Positions 39,819 through 47,531 of a DNA stretch of 64,000 nt are shown here, in pieces. The stretch comes from Halogranum rubrum (lineage in GTDB: Archaea > Halobacteriota > Halobacteria > Halobacteriales > Haloferacaceae), in NCBI RefSeq assembly GCF_900114455.1, contig NZ_FOTC01000002.1, positions 124,001-188,000 of the forward strand, written 5' to 3'. Position 1 is the stretch's first letter, and each line of letters starts with the position of its first letter. The translations under genes were made by a program, and so were the position numbers. Below the pieces are notes generated by a model that was not told the DNA's origin, did not search any database, and was given only the letters and a program-made list of their open reading frames with translations.

Positions 39819-40790
39819 GTGAATCGCAACACGGCCCTGACAGTGGTCTTCGCTCTCCTCGCCGTCGTCGCCCTCTCCATCTCCGCCGCGACGTTAGATA
39901 CGGCGACGACTGCCGAAGGCGGCAGTCGTCTCGGTGCGGGCCCCGGTGCAGAGTCCGGAGTCAGCGATAGTGACACCGGTGGCGGTGTCGGCAACGAGGG
40001 GCCTCTCTTCGGCGGACAAGTGAGCTCTAACTTCCCGTGTTACCCCGTGTTGAGTGCGCCGTCGACAGTCGCACTCCTCCTCGCCGGGATGGCATTGCTC
40101 GTCGGCGTCGTCTACTGGCGGACTCGGTCGGCTATCCTCTCGGGAGCGACGCTGTTCGGTGTCGGAATCCCTGTGGTACTCGTTCAGTCGCTGCTGACGG
40201 CGTGTGTCGTCTCGGACGAAGGCGAGTCGTCGCTCATCCCAACCCCCAACAACGGGTCGAGCATCCTCCCGGAAGCAGGTGGGGCGACCGGGTTGAACCA
40301 AGCCGGAGAGGTGCTCTCCGCGCCGTCGGCACTCTTGGGACTCGTCCTCGTCGTCGCCGTCGTCGGGAGCGTACTCATGCTGTTCCTCTCGACCGGTGAC
40401 TCGACGGAGGAGGTGCCCGAACCGGAGGTCGAACCGGACGACACGGCGCCCGACGTCGCGGCTATCGGCCGTGCGGCGGGCGACGCCGCCGACCGAATCG
40501 AAGCCGACGCCGACGTCGACAACGAAGTGTACCGCGCGTGGGGCGAGATGACGCGACTGCTCGACGTTCCCCGACCGCAGTCCAGTACCGCTGGCGAGTT
40601 CGCGGCGGCCGCCGTCGACGCCGGGATGGCCCGCGAGGACGTCGACGAACTCACTGGCCTCTTCGAGGACGTCCGGTACGGCGGGGCCGACGTCACGGAC
40701 GAACGTGAAGCGCGGGCCGTGGACGCGCTTCGGCGCATCGAGTCCACGTACGCCGACGGCGACGACCCCGAGACGGGAGGCGACAGATGA
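39819..40790 (+). CDS. DUF4129-domain membrane protein
   Basis: 323 aa from GTG 39819 (NRNTALTVVFALLAVVALSI follows). The GTG lies about 27 nt after the TATA-like CCTTTACC (39789-39796), so a leaderless start is likely; ATG 39804 is an alternative. Three to four membrane helices are followed by a cytosolic acidic DUF4129 domain (YRAWGEMTRLLDVPRPQSST with AGEFAAAAVDAGMAREDVDEL). DUF4129 is usually found fused to or next to transglutaminase-like and DUF58 proteins, as here. No transglutaminase gene is present in this cluster. Start of a four-gene overlapping operon. Confidence 0.8.
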   Translation: MNRNTALTVVFALLAVVALSISAATLDTATTAEGGSRLGAGPGAESGVSDSDTGGGVGNEGPLFGGQVSSNFPCYPVLSAPSTVALLLAGMALLVGVVYWRTRSAILSGATLFGVGIPVVLVQSLLTACVVSDEGESSLIPTPNNGSSILPEAGGATGLNQAGEVLSAPSALLGLVLVVAVVGSVLMLFLSTGDSTEEVPEPEVEPDDTAPDVAAIGRAAGDAADRIEADADVDNEVYRAWGEMTRLLDVPRPQSSTAGEFAAAAVDAGMAREDVDELTGLFEDVRYGGADVTDEREARAVDALRRIESTYADGDDPETGGDR

Positions 40791-41350
40791 GCCTCACGGG
40801 GCGACTCCTCTCACTCTTGGCGCTCGTCGCGGTCGGCGTCGGTCTCGTGAGCGTCGTCCTCCGACAGACGTTCGGCTTCTCGTTGACGTACACGTTCGTC
40901 ACGCTCGTCGGTGCTCTCGCCATCGTCCAGGGACTGCGGTACGTGAGTCGCCGGCGACAGTCCGAGTACGCCGAGACGGAGACCGGCGACCCCGAACAAC
41001 GGTTTCGCGTGCCGACGCCCGGCGACGAGTTCGACAGACAGGTGTCGAGTGCGCTCGGCTGGTCGCTCCGAAACGTCTCCGAGCAACGCGACGTCCGCAG
41101 TCGACTGCACCGAACGGCCGTCGACGTCCTCGTGATTCACGAGCACTGTTCGCCCGACGAAGCAGAGGCGCACATCCGTGCGGGAACGTGGACCGACGAC
41201 GTCATCGCCGCCGGGTTCCTCTCCGAAGAGGTTCCGACGCCACCGCTCCGCACACGCCTTCGACTCCTCTTTCGGCGAGAGTCGCGGTTCCTCGTGCAGG
41301 TCCGTCACACCGTCGACGCCATCGTGTCGCTCCGAGAGGTGGGTCGATGA
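40787..41350 (+). CDS. Membrane protein of the DUF58/MoxR cluster (187 aa)
   Basis: Starts with an ATGA overlap. Two N-terminal helices (LLSLLALVAVGVGLVSVVL and LTYTFVTLVGALAIVQGL) are followed by a cytosolic domain of about 130 residues (RRRQSEYAETETGDPEQRFR; EHCSPDEAEAHIRAGTWTDD). It is conserved in haloarchaeal DUF58 clusters as far as I can judge by layout, and probably an assembly or regulatory partner; no function is established. Confidence 0.72.
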   Translation: MSLTGRLLSLLALVAVGVGLVSVVLRQTFGFSLTYTFVTLVGALAIVQGLRYVSRRRQSEYAETETGDPEQRFRVPTPGDEFDRQVSSALGWSLRNVSEQRDVRSRLHRTAVDVLVIHEHCSPDEAEAHIRAGTWTDDVIAAGFLSEEVPTPPLRTRLRLLFRRESRFLVQVRHTVDAIVSLREVGR

Positions 41351-42621
41351 CCGGCACGGCGTTCGACACGAATCGATGGGTCGGTGTCGGCGTCGTCGCC
41401 TCGCTCGCTGTCGGCGTGGCGATCGTCTTCGGTCGGCAACCGGGGCTCCTCCTCACCGCCGTCGTCGGCGTCGCCTACGCGGCCTACGCTCGGAGCGGTG
41501 AGGCACCCGTTCCCGACCTCCGTATCGAGCGCGAGTTGAGTACGGACACGCCTGCCGTCGACGACGAGGTTCGCGTGACCGTCCGGGTGACGAACGCCGG
41601 CGAGGCGACACTTCCCGACCTCCGACTCGTCGACGGTGTCCCTCCTGCGCTGTCTGTCACCGATGGGTCGCCGCGACACGGGACGGCGCTCAGACCGGGG
41701 AAGCAGGCGACGTTCGAGTACGTCGTCACGGCCGTCCGCGGCGACCACGCGTGGCAACCCACGGTGGCGATCACCCGCGACGCGAGCGGGTCCAGAGAGC
41801 GACGCTCGGAAGTCGAGTGTGAGACGTCGATGCGGTGTTTCCCGACGCTCGATGCGACGGCCGACCTCCCGCTCCGCGGGTTGACGACGCAGTACACGGG
41901 CCGTATCGCCACCGACGTCGGCGGGACGGGACTGGAGTTCCACTCGACGCGCGAGTACAAACACGGCGACCCGCTGAAGCGCATCGACTGGAACCGATAC
42001 GCGCGGAGCGGTGACCTCGCGACGCTGGAGTTCCGCGAAGAACGCGCGGCGACGGTCGTTCTCCTCGTCGACGTCCGGAAGGACGCGTATCTCGGTGGCG
42101 GTGAAGACGGCGAAAACGCCGTCGAACGCAGTGTCGACGCGGCGAGTCAGGCGTTCTCGTCGCTTCTCACCAGTGGTGACCGTGTCGGCATCGCCGCCCT
42201 CGGACCAGAAGAGTGCTGGCTGGCACCCGGTTCGGGCAACGACCACCGCGCCAGAGCACGGCAGTTGCTGGCGACGCATCCGGCGTTGTCGTCGACGCCC
42301 GACGGCGGGAAGTTCTTCCCGTCGATTCGACTCCGTCGACTCCTCCGACGACTGCCGTCGGACGCACAGATACTCCTGTTCTCGCCGGTGACCGACGACT
42401 ACATGGTGTCTGTCGCCCGTCGACTCGACGCCATCGGCCACCTCGTCACGGTGGTCAGCCCCGACCCGACTGTCGACGACACGCCGGGACATCGACTCGC
42501 TCGTCTCGAACGGCAGAACCGGCTGAGCCGGCTCAGACAGAGCGGAATCAGGGTCGTCGACTGGGGAGACGGGCCGCTGGCGACAGAGCTCGCACGGGCC
42601 TCCGTGCGGTGGTCGGCATGA
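41347..42621 (+). CDS. DUF58 domain-containing membrane protein
   Basis: 424 aa from ATG 41347 (ATGA overlap). One or two N-terminal helices (WVGVGVVASLAVGVAIVFG, GLLLTAVVGVAYAAYA) precede a beta-sandwich domain (RIERELSTDTPAVDDEVRVT). The DUF58 core follows: LEFHSTREYKHGDPLKRIDW with NRYARSGDLATLEFREER, then VVLLVDVRKDAYLGG, which resembles a von Willebrand A-like fold. DUF58 proteins work with MoxR AAA ATPases, encoded convergently here, and are proposed to act in cell-envelope or complex assembly. Confidence 0.85.
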   Translation: MTGTAFDTNRWVGVGVVASLAVGVAIVFGRQPGLLLTAVVGVAYAAYARSGEAPVPDLRIERELSTDTPAVDDEVRVTVRVTNAGEATLPDLRLVDGVPPALSVTDGSPRHGTALRPGKQATFEYVVTAVRGDHAWQPTVAITRDASGSRERRSEVECETSMRCFPTLDATADLPLRGLTTQYTGRIATDVGGTGLEFHSTREYKHGDPLKRIDWNRYARSGDLATLEFREERAATVVLLVDVRKDAYLGGGEDGENAVERSVDAASQAFSSLLTSGDRVGIAALGPEECWLAPGSGNDHRARARQLLATHPALSSTPDGGKFFPSIRLRRLLRRLPSDAQILLFSPVTDDYMVSVARRLDAIGHLVTVVSPDPTVDDTPGHRLARLERQNRLSRLRQSGIRVVDWGDGPLATELARASVRWSA

Positions 42622-43160
42622 GCGGCATTCGTGGCATGCGCGACACGAGCGACACGACCGGTGTCGACGAAATCGACCGGTCGCCCGCCATCGTGAGCAC
42701 GACGCTCGCCGTCGGCGCAGGCGTGGTGAGTCTGCTCGGGTCGGCCCTCGGGTCGCTCGCCGGTGTCGCTCCTGCGGCAGTCGGAGTACTCGTCCTCGGT
42801 GTCGGGTTGGTGCGTGGCTCACGGCGGATACTGACCGCAGGGGCCGGGTTGTTGTTCGTCGGTGTGTTGCTCGCGGGTGCGTCGGGGGCGGGCCCCGAAC
42901 CGCTCGTCGTCGGCACGTTGGGAGCGGTACTCGCGTGGGACGTGGGTGAGAACGGTATCGGCGTCGGTGCGCAGTTGGGTCGTGAAGCCGACACCCGCCG
43001 TGTCGAACTCGTCCACGCGGCGTCGAGTCTCGCCGTCGGCGCGGTCACCGCGGCACTCGGCTACGGCGTCTACCTCGCTGCGGCGAGTGGCCAGCCACTG
43101 ACAGCGTTGGTGTTTCTCCTCTTCGGAGCCATTCTCCTCGTCTCGGTACTCGACCGCTGA
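42618..43160 (+). CDS. Membrane protein of the DUF58/MoxR cluster (180 aa)
   Basis: ATG 42618 overlaps the DUF58 stop. After a polar N-terminus with MRDTSDTTGVDEIDRSP there are five or six hydrophobic helices (TLAVGAGVVSLLGSALGSLA; PAAVGVLVLGVGLVRGS; LTAGAGLLFVGVLLAGASG; SLAVGAVTAALGYGVYLAAA; LTALVFLLFGAILLVSVL). No catalytic motif is visible. By position it is the last member of the DUF4129-DUF58 operon. Confidence 0.72.
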   Translation: MSGIRGMRDTSDTTGVDEIDRSPAIVSTTLAVGAGVVSLLGSALGSLAGVAPAAVGVLVLGVGLVRGSRRILTAGAGLLFVGVLLAGASGAGPEPLVVGTLGAVLAWDVGENGIGVGAQLGREADTRRVELVHAASSLAVGAVTAALGYGVYLAAASGQPLTALVFLLFGAILLVSVLDR

Positions 43161-43238
43161 CTCACCTTCTCGTCACGTCATGTTTGGCAAGATATTCGCT
43201 ATGCTGGCAAATAGTTTTATCCGCCATAGGTCAGAACG
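43161..43238 (+). promoter_or_regulatory. Upstream region with direct repeats and a TATA box
   Basis: TTTGGCAAGATA and CTGGCAAATAG repeat TGGCAA 20 bp apart (about 43184-43213), followed by a TATA box AGTTTTATCC (43213-43222). This drives a rightward transcript starting close to ATG 43239. Confidence 0.45.
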
Positions 43239-43421
43239 ATGAACAGAGGAACACTACAACCTCCCCATCGTTCCATGTGCAACTATAACCCAAACTGCTC
43301 GGAGACGCCCGGTGTCGTCGTCACCATCGGCCCTACCGAGTCGATATTCGACTGCTGTGGCGTCGTCGTCAACCTGTCACACTCGCCGAGTGATACGGAG
43401 AACGAGACAGCGTCGCCGTAG
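43239..43421 (+). CDS. Possible small cysteine-containing protein (60 aa)
   Basis: The ATG at 43239 lies about 22 nt after a TATA box (AGTTTTATCC), as expected for a leaderless gene. The peptide contains CNYNPNC and DCC, four cysteines that could form a metal site or disulfides, in an otherwise polar chain ending DTENETASP. A second in-frame ATG (43275, just before CNYNPNC) is possible. No family was recognised; only the promoter position and cysteine pattern support coding. Confidence 0.4.
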   Translation: MNRGTLQPPHRSMCNYNPNCSETPGVVVTIGPTESIFDCCGVVVNLSHSPSDTENETASP

Positions 43422-43465
43422 AGTTAGCCGAGCGACCGCTCACCACGCTCGTTACTCGCTACTCG

Positions 43466-44416
43466 CTATTCGACCGTCGGTACGGTTACGTCGCCGAGAA
43501 CGTCGTCGACGACGTCGGCTTTCGAGACGTCGTTCACCTTCGCGTCCGGCGTCAAGACGAGTCGGTGGGCGAGCACTGGCTGGCAGATGCGTTTGACGTC
43601 GTCCGGCGTGACGAACTCACGACCCCGGAGCACCGCCTGTGAGCGGACGGCCTCGAGGAGTCGCTGCGTCCCGCGGGGGGAGACGCCGATTGCGACCCGG
43701 CGGTCACGGCGCGTCGCTTGTGCGATTTCGGCCATGTAGGTCAGCAGGTCCTCGTCGACGCGAACCGTCTCGGGCGCGCGCCGGATGTCCAAGACGGCTT
43801 CTTCCGAGAGCACGCGTTCGACGGAGGGACTGCGGGCTTCACGGCTCACACGGCGGCGAAGGAGTTCGACTTCGCCGTCGAGGTCCGGATAGCCGATGGC
43901 CGTCTTGACGATGAAGCGGTCGACCTGTGCCTCGGGGAGCGGGAACGTCCCCTCCTGTTCGACGGGGTTCTGCGTCGCGATGACGAAGAACGGTTTCGGC
44001 AACTGGTAGGTGTCGCCGTCGACGGTAACCTGTGCCTCTTCCATCGCCTCGAGGAGGGCGGCCTGCGTCTTCGGCGGTGCGCGGTTTATCTCGTCGGCGA
44101 GGACGACGTTCGCGAAGATGGGGCCTTGCGAGAACTCGAAACTGCTCTCCTGTTCGTTGAAGATGTTCGTGCCGGTGACGTCGGAGGGGAGGAGGTCCGG
44201 GGTGAACTGGATGCGGGAGAAGGACAGTCCGAGGGCTTTGGCGATGCTGCGTGCCGTGAGCGTCTTTCCCGTTCCGGGGACGTCTTCGAGGAGGACGTGA
44301 CCGCGAGAGAGGACGCCGAGCATGACGCGTTCGAGGAACTCGTCTTCGGCGATGACCGCGCCGCGGACGGTGTCGAACACGTCGTCGCAGGCTTCGCTTG
44401 CTGCTGCGATATCCAT
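43466..44416 (-). CDS. MoxR-family AAA+ ATPase
   Basis: 316 aa, complete. It has Walker A EDVPGTGKTLTARSIAKALG, Walker B VVLADEINRAPPKTQAALLE, sensor 1 FVIATQNPVEQEGTFPLPEA and the Arg finger in QVDRFIVKTAIGYP. The C-terminal lid contains VSPRGTQRLLEAVRSQAVL. MoxR ATPases are chaperone-like and act together with DUF58 proteins, matching the convergent operon. A TATA-like CATAAGTG (minus strand, 44436-44443) about 25 nt upstream of ATG 44416 points to a leaderless mRNA. An inverted repeat AACCGA/TCGGTT (44445-44467) lies just behind it. Confidence 0.92.
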   Translation of the reverse strand: MDIAAASEACDDVFDTVRGAVIAEDEFLERVMLGVLSRGHVLLEDVPGTGKTLTARSIAKALGLSFSRIQFTPDLLPSDVTGTNIFNEQESSFEFSQGPIFANVVLADEINRAPPKTQAALLEAMEEAQVTVDGDTYQLPKPFFVIATQNPVEQEGTFPLPEAQVDRFIVKTAIGYPDLDGEVELLRRRVSREARSPSVERVLSEEAVLDIRRAPETVRVDEDLLTYMAEIAQATRRDRRVAIGVSPRGTQRLLEAVRSQAVLRGREFVTPDDVKRICQPVLAHRLVLTPDAKVNDVSKADVVDDVLGDVTVPTVE

Positions 44417-44536
44417 GCGCGGAGGGAGATGACCCCCGCACTTATGCTAACCGATTACACGTTACTCGGTTGTCATCCACACGGTCCGAAGAAATCGAAA
44501 CCGATTAAACGTATCACGGCACAGTTGTGAGTGGAA

Positions 44537-44621
44537 GCCGAGATAGCCTAGCCCGGCCAAGGCGGTAGATTCGAAATCTACTGTCCATTCGGACACGTGA
44601 GTTCAAATCTCACTCTCGGCG
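44537..44621 (+). tRNA. tRNA-Ser (anticodon CGA)
   Basis: 85 nt. Acceptor GCCGAGA (44537-44543) pairs with TCTCGGC (44614-44620), discriminator G at 44621. Anticodon arm GTAGA-TTCGAAA-TCTAC gives anticodon CGA, reading UCG. The long variable arm (TGTCC ATTC GGACA) is diagnostic of serine tRNA. T arm GTGAG TTCAAAT CTCAC. The 3' CCA is not encoded, as usual in archaea, and no intron is present. It is followed by CTTTTC, a weak termination signal. Confidence 0.96.
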
Positions 44622-44742
44622 CTTTTCGACACGACTCACACGGTGAGCACCTCGTGTGCTCGCCACTGCTGTGAGTGTCGTACACGCTACTGTGAGTTTG
44701 AACCAGAGAACGAAACGAGCGATAGCGAGTGGAGTGACCGTG

Positions 44743-44763
44743 GTTCAACTCTCACTCTCGGCG
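44743..44763 (+). repeat. Duplicated 3' end of the tRNA-Ser gene
   Basis: 21 bp identical to tRNA positions 44601-44621 at 20 of 21 bases (single A to C change), covering half of the T arm and the acceptor 3' strand. The rest of the tRNA is absent. Duplicated tRNA 3' ends are the usual footprint of tyrosine-integrase elements. Confidence 0.8.
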
Positions 44764-44830
44764 TTTCTCAGCGAACCCAGTCCACGAGAGACCACTGTGT
44801 CTTCGAGCGGCCAGCGTTCTCCCGAGAACG

Positions 44831-45238
44831 TCAACGACCCACGACGAGGCCGACGAGCACGAGCAACGAAGCGACAGCAGCGCCGTACAGCACGAGGATG
44901 GCGTCTTCCGGTAGCAGTGCTGCGAGTTGGAGTCCGGCCGCGAGACAGTAGAGGGCGACGACGACAGTCGCGGTGACAGTCTCGACACGGCGTGGCCGTG
45001 TGAGCGTCGACCACAGACGGCCGACGACGGCGTGGCCCACGACGGCGAGCGGGAAGAGTGCGGCGACGACGAGAGCGAGGTGAACCGACACCACACCGAC
45101 CGCGTCGAGAGTGGGTAACACGTTGCTACTCACCGCTCCGAGCACGTAGACGCCGAGGAGCGTCAGCAACGAGAGACCGAGGAACCGCTCGACACCGGAC
45201 GCCGTCGGACGCAACGACGAGTTGACAACTTTCGACAT
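44831..45238 (-). CDS. Four-helix membrane protein of unknown function (135 aa)
   Basis: Starts at ATG 45238 (MSKVVNSSLRPTASGVERFL). A TATA-like CATTTATG (minus strand, about 45261-45268) lies about 27 nt upstream, which favours this start over the one six codons earlier. Four hydrophobic helices: LSLLTLLGVYVLGAVSSNVL, VVSVHLALVVAALFPLAVVG, TVTATVVVALYCLAAGLQLA, and LVLYGAAVASLLVLVGLVVG. Length and layout are of a heme- or quinone-region-like small membrane protein family common in haloarchaea, but no ligand motif allows assignment. Confidence 0.75.
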   Translation of the reverse strand: MSKVVNSSLRPTASGVERFLGLSLLTLLGVYVLGAVSSNVLPTLDAVGVVSVHLALVVAALFPLAVVGHAVVGRLWSTLTRPRRVETVTATVVVALYCLAAGLQLAALLPEDAILVLYGAAVASLLVLVGLVVGR

Positions 45239-45443
45239 AGTTTCTCTTTCGTTCATTCGAACATAAATGATAGGTCGTCCAAGCCCCGAACTGCTCGCTC
45301 GGATGTGGTAGTGACACGATGTACTGTTCGTGTCTTCCCCAGCACTAGAGAGACTGAGTGAACGAACAGTTCGCTGCCGTCGTGCAGTTTCACTTTCGCT
45401 CCGCTAGGATGAGTTACAAGTCACTTCCTGTGCATCTTCGTGT

Positions 45444-45626
45444 ATGGACGTACTGCACATCACTAGTCCACAGACGACCGGAACGACGGGTAATCGACGC
45501 ATCGACGTCACGGAGATGGACGTCGCGACACTGACCGACTACGTCGACACCGAACTACACGGGGCATCGGTTCGACTCGAACGCCGCGCGAACCGGACGT
45601 ATCTGGTCGCCGACGGCGTCAACTGA
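45444..45626 (+). CDS. Small acidic protein (60 aa), unknown function
   Basis: ATG 45444 to TGA 45624-45626. The peptide MDVLHITSPQTTGTTGNRRI, then TEMDVATLTDYVDTELHGAS and VRLERRANRTYLVADG, is amphipathic and codon-typical for the organism, and reads like a tiny alpha/beta domain. It nearly touches the end of the convergent next gene (1-bp gap). No family recognised. Confidence 0.55.
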   Translation: MDVLHITSPQTTGTTGNRRIDVTEMDVATLTDYVDTELHGASVRLERRANRTYLVADGVN

Positions 45627-45627
45627 C

Positions 45628-45945
45628 TCACTCCAGTTCGTACTCGGTGAGTCCGGCCTGTTCCACCGACGGCGTGTAGAGTCGACGCCGGCGCTTATCG
45701 TACGCGCCGTCGAGTCGCGGTTGTCGGTAACGACCGACGAGATAGGCGTCGGCAGGAGAGTCGTCGTCGGGGTCCGCACGCCGAACCCAGACGTGGCCGT
45801 CACCCCGCGTCGAGAGGTCGTCGGCCCACGCGTCGGCGGCCGGTCGGTCGTCGAACTCCCAGCGCGTCCCGTCGCGACAGACGGCCGCCCCGACAGCGCC
45901 GTTCGTTCGGCGGGCCGAGCGTTTCACGTCGACGACGTAGGTCAC
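45628..45945 (-). CDS. Small conserved-looking protein (105 aa), unknown function
   Basis: The likely start is GTG 45945 (TYVVDVKRSARRTNGAVGAA follows); the longer frame to 46020 adds a cysteine-rich shadow-like stretch. The interior DGTRWEFDDRPAADAWADDL and VWVRRADPDDDSPADAYLVG is soluble, acidic and strand-rich, with regular codon use. A TATA-like GTATAC (45951-45956) is very close to the start, so the exact start is uncertain. Function unknown. Confidence 0.55.
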   Translation of the reverse strand: MTYVVDVKRSARRTNGAVGAAVCRDGTRWEFDDRPAADAWADDLSTRGDGHVWVRRADPDDDSPADAYLVGRYRQPRLDGAYDKRRRRLYTPSVEQAGLTEYELE

Positions 45946-46055
45946 ACCCCGTATACTTGGTCGAGACACATGAACCGGTCGACACGGGTGGACCGTGTGA
46001 CAGACACACAGTGACAACACAACAGTTAATTTAACATATAGTCATAAAAGACAGT

Positions 46056-47279
46056 ATGCAAAAGAAGTTTGTTCGGCGCGAGGTCCTCCGCCTCGTCGCT
46101 GGTGGCGGTGCAGTTGCACTCGCCGGTTGTCTCGGCGGGTCAGACGAGGGAACCACCGACGACGTGGTGACGCAGTCGCCGGCGTCGACTGGAGACGACG
46201 CGACGGAGACGGCGACAGCCACGCCGACGGCGACTACCGAGACGGCGACACCCGAACCGAGCCCGTCGGCCACTGCGTGGGCACAGGCCTACGGCGACGC
46301 CGCGAACACTGGGTTCGCGGCCGAAGGCAACGCGACGACGGGGGTTGTTCGGTGGACCGCAAAACTGGACGGTCGGCTACAGGCACCGCCAGTCGTCTTC
46401 GGTGACCGACTGTTCGCGGTCTCTGGGAAGACGCTCGCTGCTCACACCCGTCGAGATGGGAGCGAGCAGTGGACGCGTACGTTCGGAGCGACACTCGAAC
46501 ACGCAGCAGCCTGCACGGACGAGACGCTGCTCGTCGCCGCCGACAGACTCTATGCACTCGAACCTGCGACGGGGAAGACGCGCTGGGAGTCAGTTGTCGG
46601 TGACGGCCCGCGAACCGACCTGACTGTCCACGACGGTGTCGTCTACTTCGGTGCGGCGGACTCGAAAGTCTACGGCCTCCGCGTCGCCGACGGTGAGCAG
46701 GTCGCTCGTTCGGCGCTGTTCCCGCACGGCGGCGTCCAGACGCCCGCCGTCGACGACTCGGGCGTCGTCGTCACGGCATCCGACGAAGTCACTGGCCTCA
46801 ACAAGCGCGGCGCACAGCAGTGGGACCACGAGACGGAGTCGACTGTCAACGCCCCACCGACCATCGCTGGTGACGTCGTCTACGCGGGCACGTCCGACGG
46901 AGACCTCCGCTGTCTCGACCGGTCGACCGGGTCGAAACGGTGGTCGGTCTCGTTCGAGAGCAGTATCCTCACGCCACCGAGCGTCAGCGACGAGGGCGTG
47001 TTCGTCGTCGCTGGACAGACGCTCCACTGCGTCGACCCCGAGTCCGGCGACGTCCGGTGGAGCCAGCGCGTCGACGATGCGACACTCACGGGTCCGAGTC
47101 ACGCGCCCGGCGTCGTCTACGTCGGTTCGGCCGGTCATCGCGTCTTCGCATTCGATACCGAGGACGGAGCAAAGCTCTGGGCGAAGAAGACGGGTCACCC
47201 CGTCGTCGTCGCTCCGACGCTCGTCGGCGACAGCCTCTATGCAGGGACGAGCGACGGCACGCTCTACGCGTTCGAGTGA
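46056..47279 (+). CDS. Tat-exported PQQ-like beta-propeller lipoprotein
   Basis: 407 aa. MQKKFVRREVLRLVAGGGAV with lipobox LAGC marks a Tat lipoprotein; a Thr/Glu/Ala-rich tether of about 50 residues follows. The body consists of PQQ/WD-like repeats (GVVRWTAKLDGRLQAPPVVF; RLYALEPATGKTRWESVVGD; KVYGLRVADGEQVARSALFP; LRCLDRSTGSKRWSVSFESS; HRVFAFDTEDGAKLWAKKTG; SLYAGTSDGTLYAFE), about seven blades. BamB-like propellers serve as scaffolds; no PQQ-dehydrogenase active-site motif is evident. TATA-like TTTAACATATA at 46030-46040 gives a near-leaderless mRNA. Confidence 0.88.
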   Translation: MQKKFVRREVLRLVAGGGAVALAGCLGGSDEGTTDDVVTQSPASTGDDATETATATPTATTETATPEPSPSATAWAQAYGDAANTGFAAEGNATTGVVRWTAKLDGRLQAPPVVFGDRLFAVSGKTLAAHTRRDGSEQWTRTFGATLEHAAACTDETLLVAADRLYALEPATGKTRWESVVGDGPRTDLTVHDGVVYFGAADSKVYGLRVADGEQVARSALFPHGGVQTPAVDDSGVVVTASDEVTGLNKRGAQQWDHETESTVNAPPTIAGDVVYAGTSDGDLRCLDRSTGSKRWSVSFESSILTPPSVSDEGVFVVAGQTLHCVDPESGDVRWSQRVDDATLTGPSHAPGVVYVGSAGHRVFAFDTEDGAKLWAKKTGHPVVVAPTLVGDSLYAGTSDGTLYAFE

Positions 47280-47531
47280 GCGAGAGATACTGAACTCCGA
47301 TACGTTTATGCACATCATCGTTCCGACTTCTAGTGTTCCGTCCAGTACGCAGGCACTGCGTTAGGCCAACTCTGCACGGTCGGAACCGCACCGCACGCGG
47401 CCACGATTTTCTCGCACACCACGGCCGCGTGCAGGTTCGTGCGAGCGTTGGTTCTGGAGACGCCGCCGAGCGACGCGACTCTCGTGTATCCACGTACGAA
47501 GTAAAACCGGGACGCACGGCCGTCTCTGGCG

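Noticed and set aside
47330-47488. Protein-like minus-strand stretch ending VQSWPNAVPAYWTEH
   Set aside because: Reads like real protein, but no start codon lies after the TATA-like GTTTTACTT at 47501; could be a relic or a gene with an unseen frameshift.
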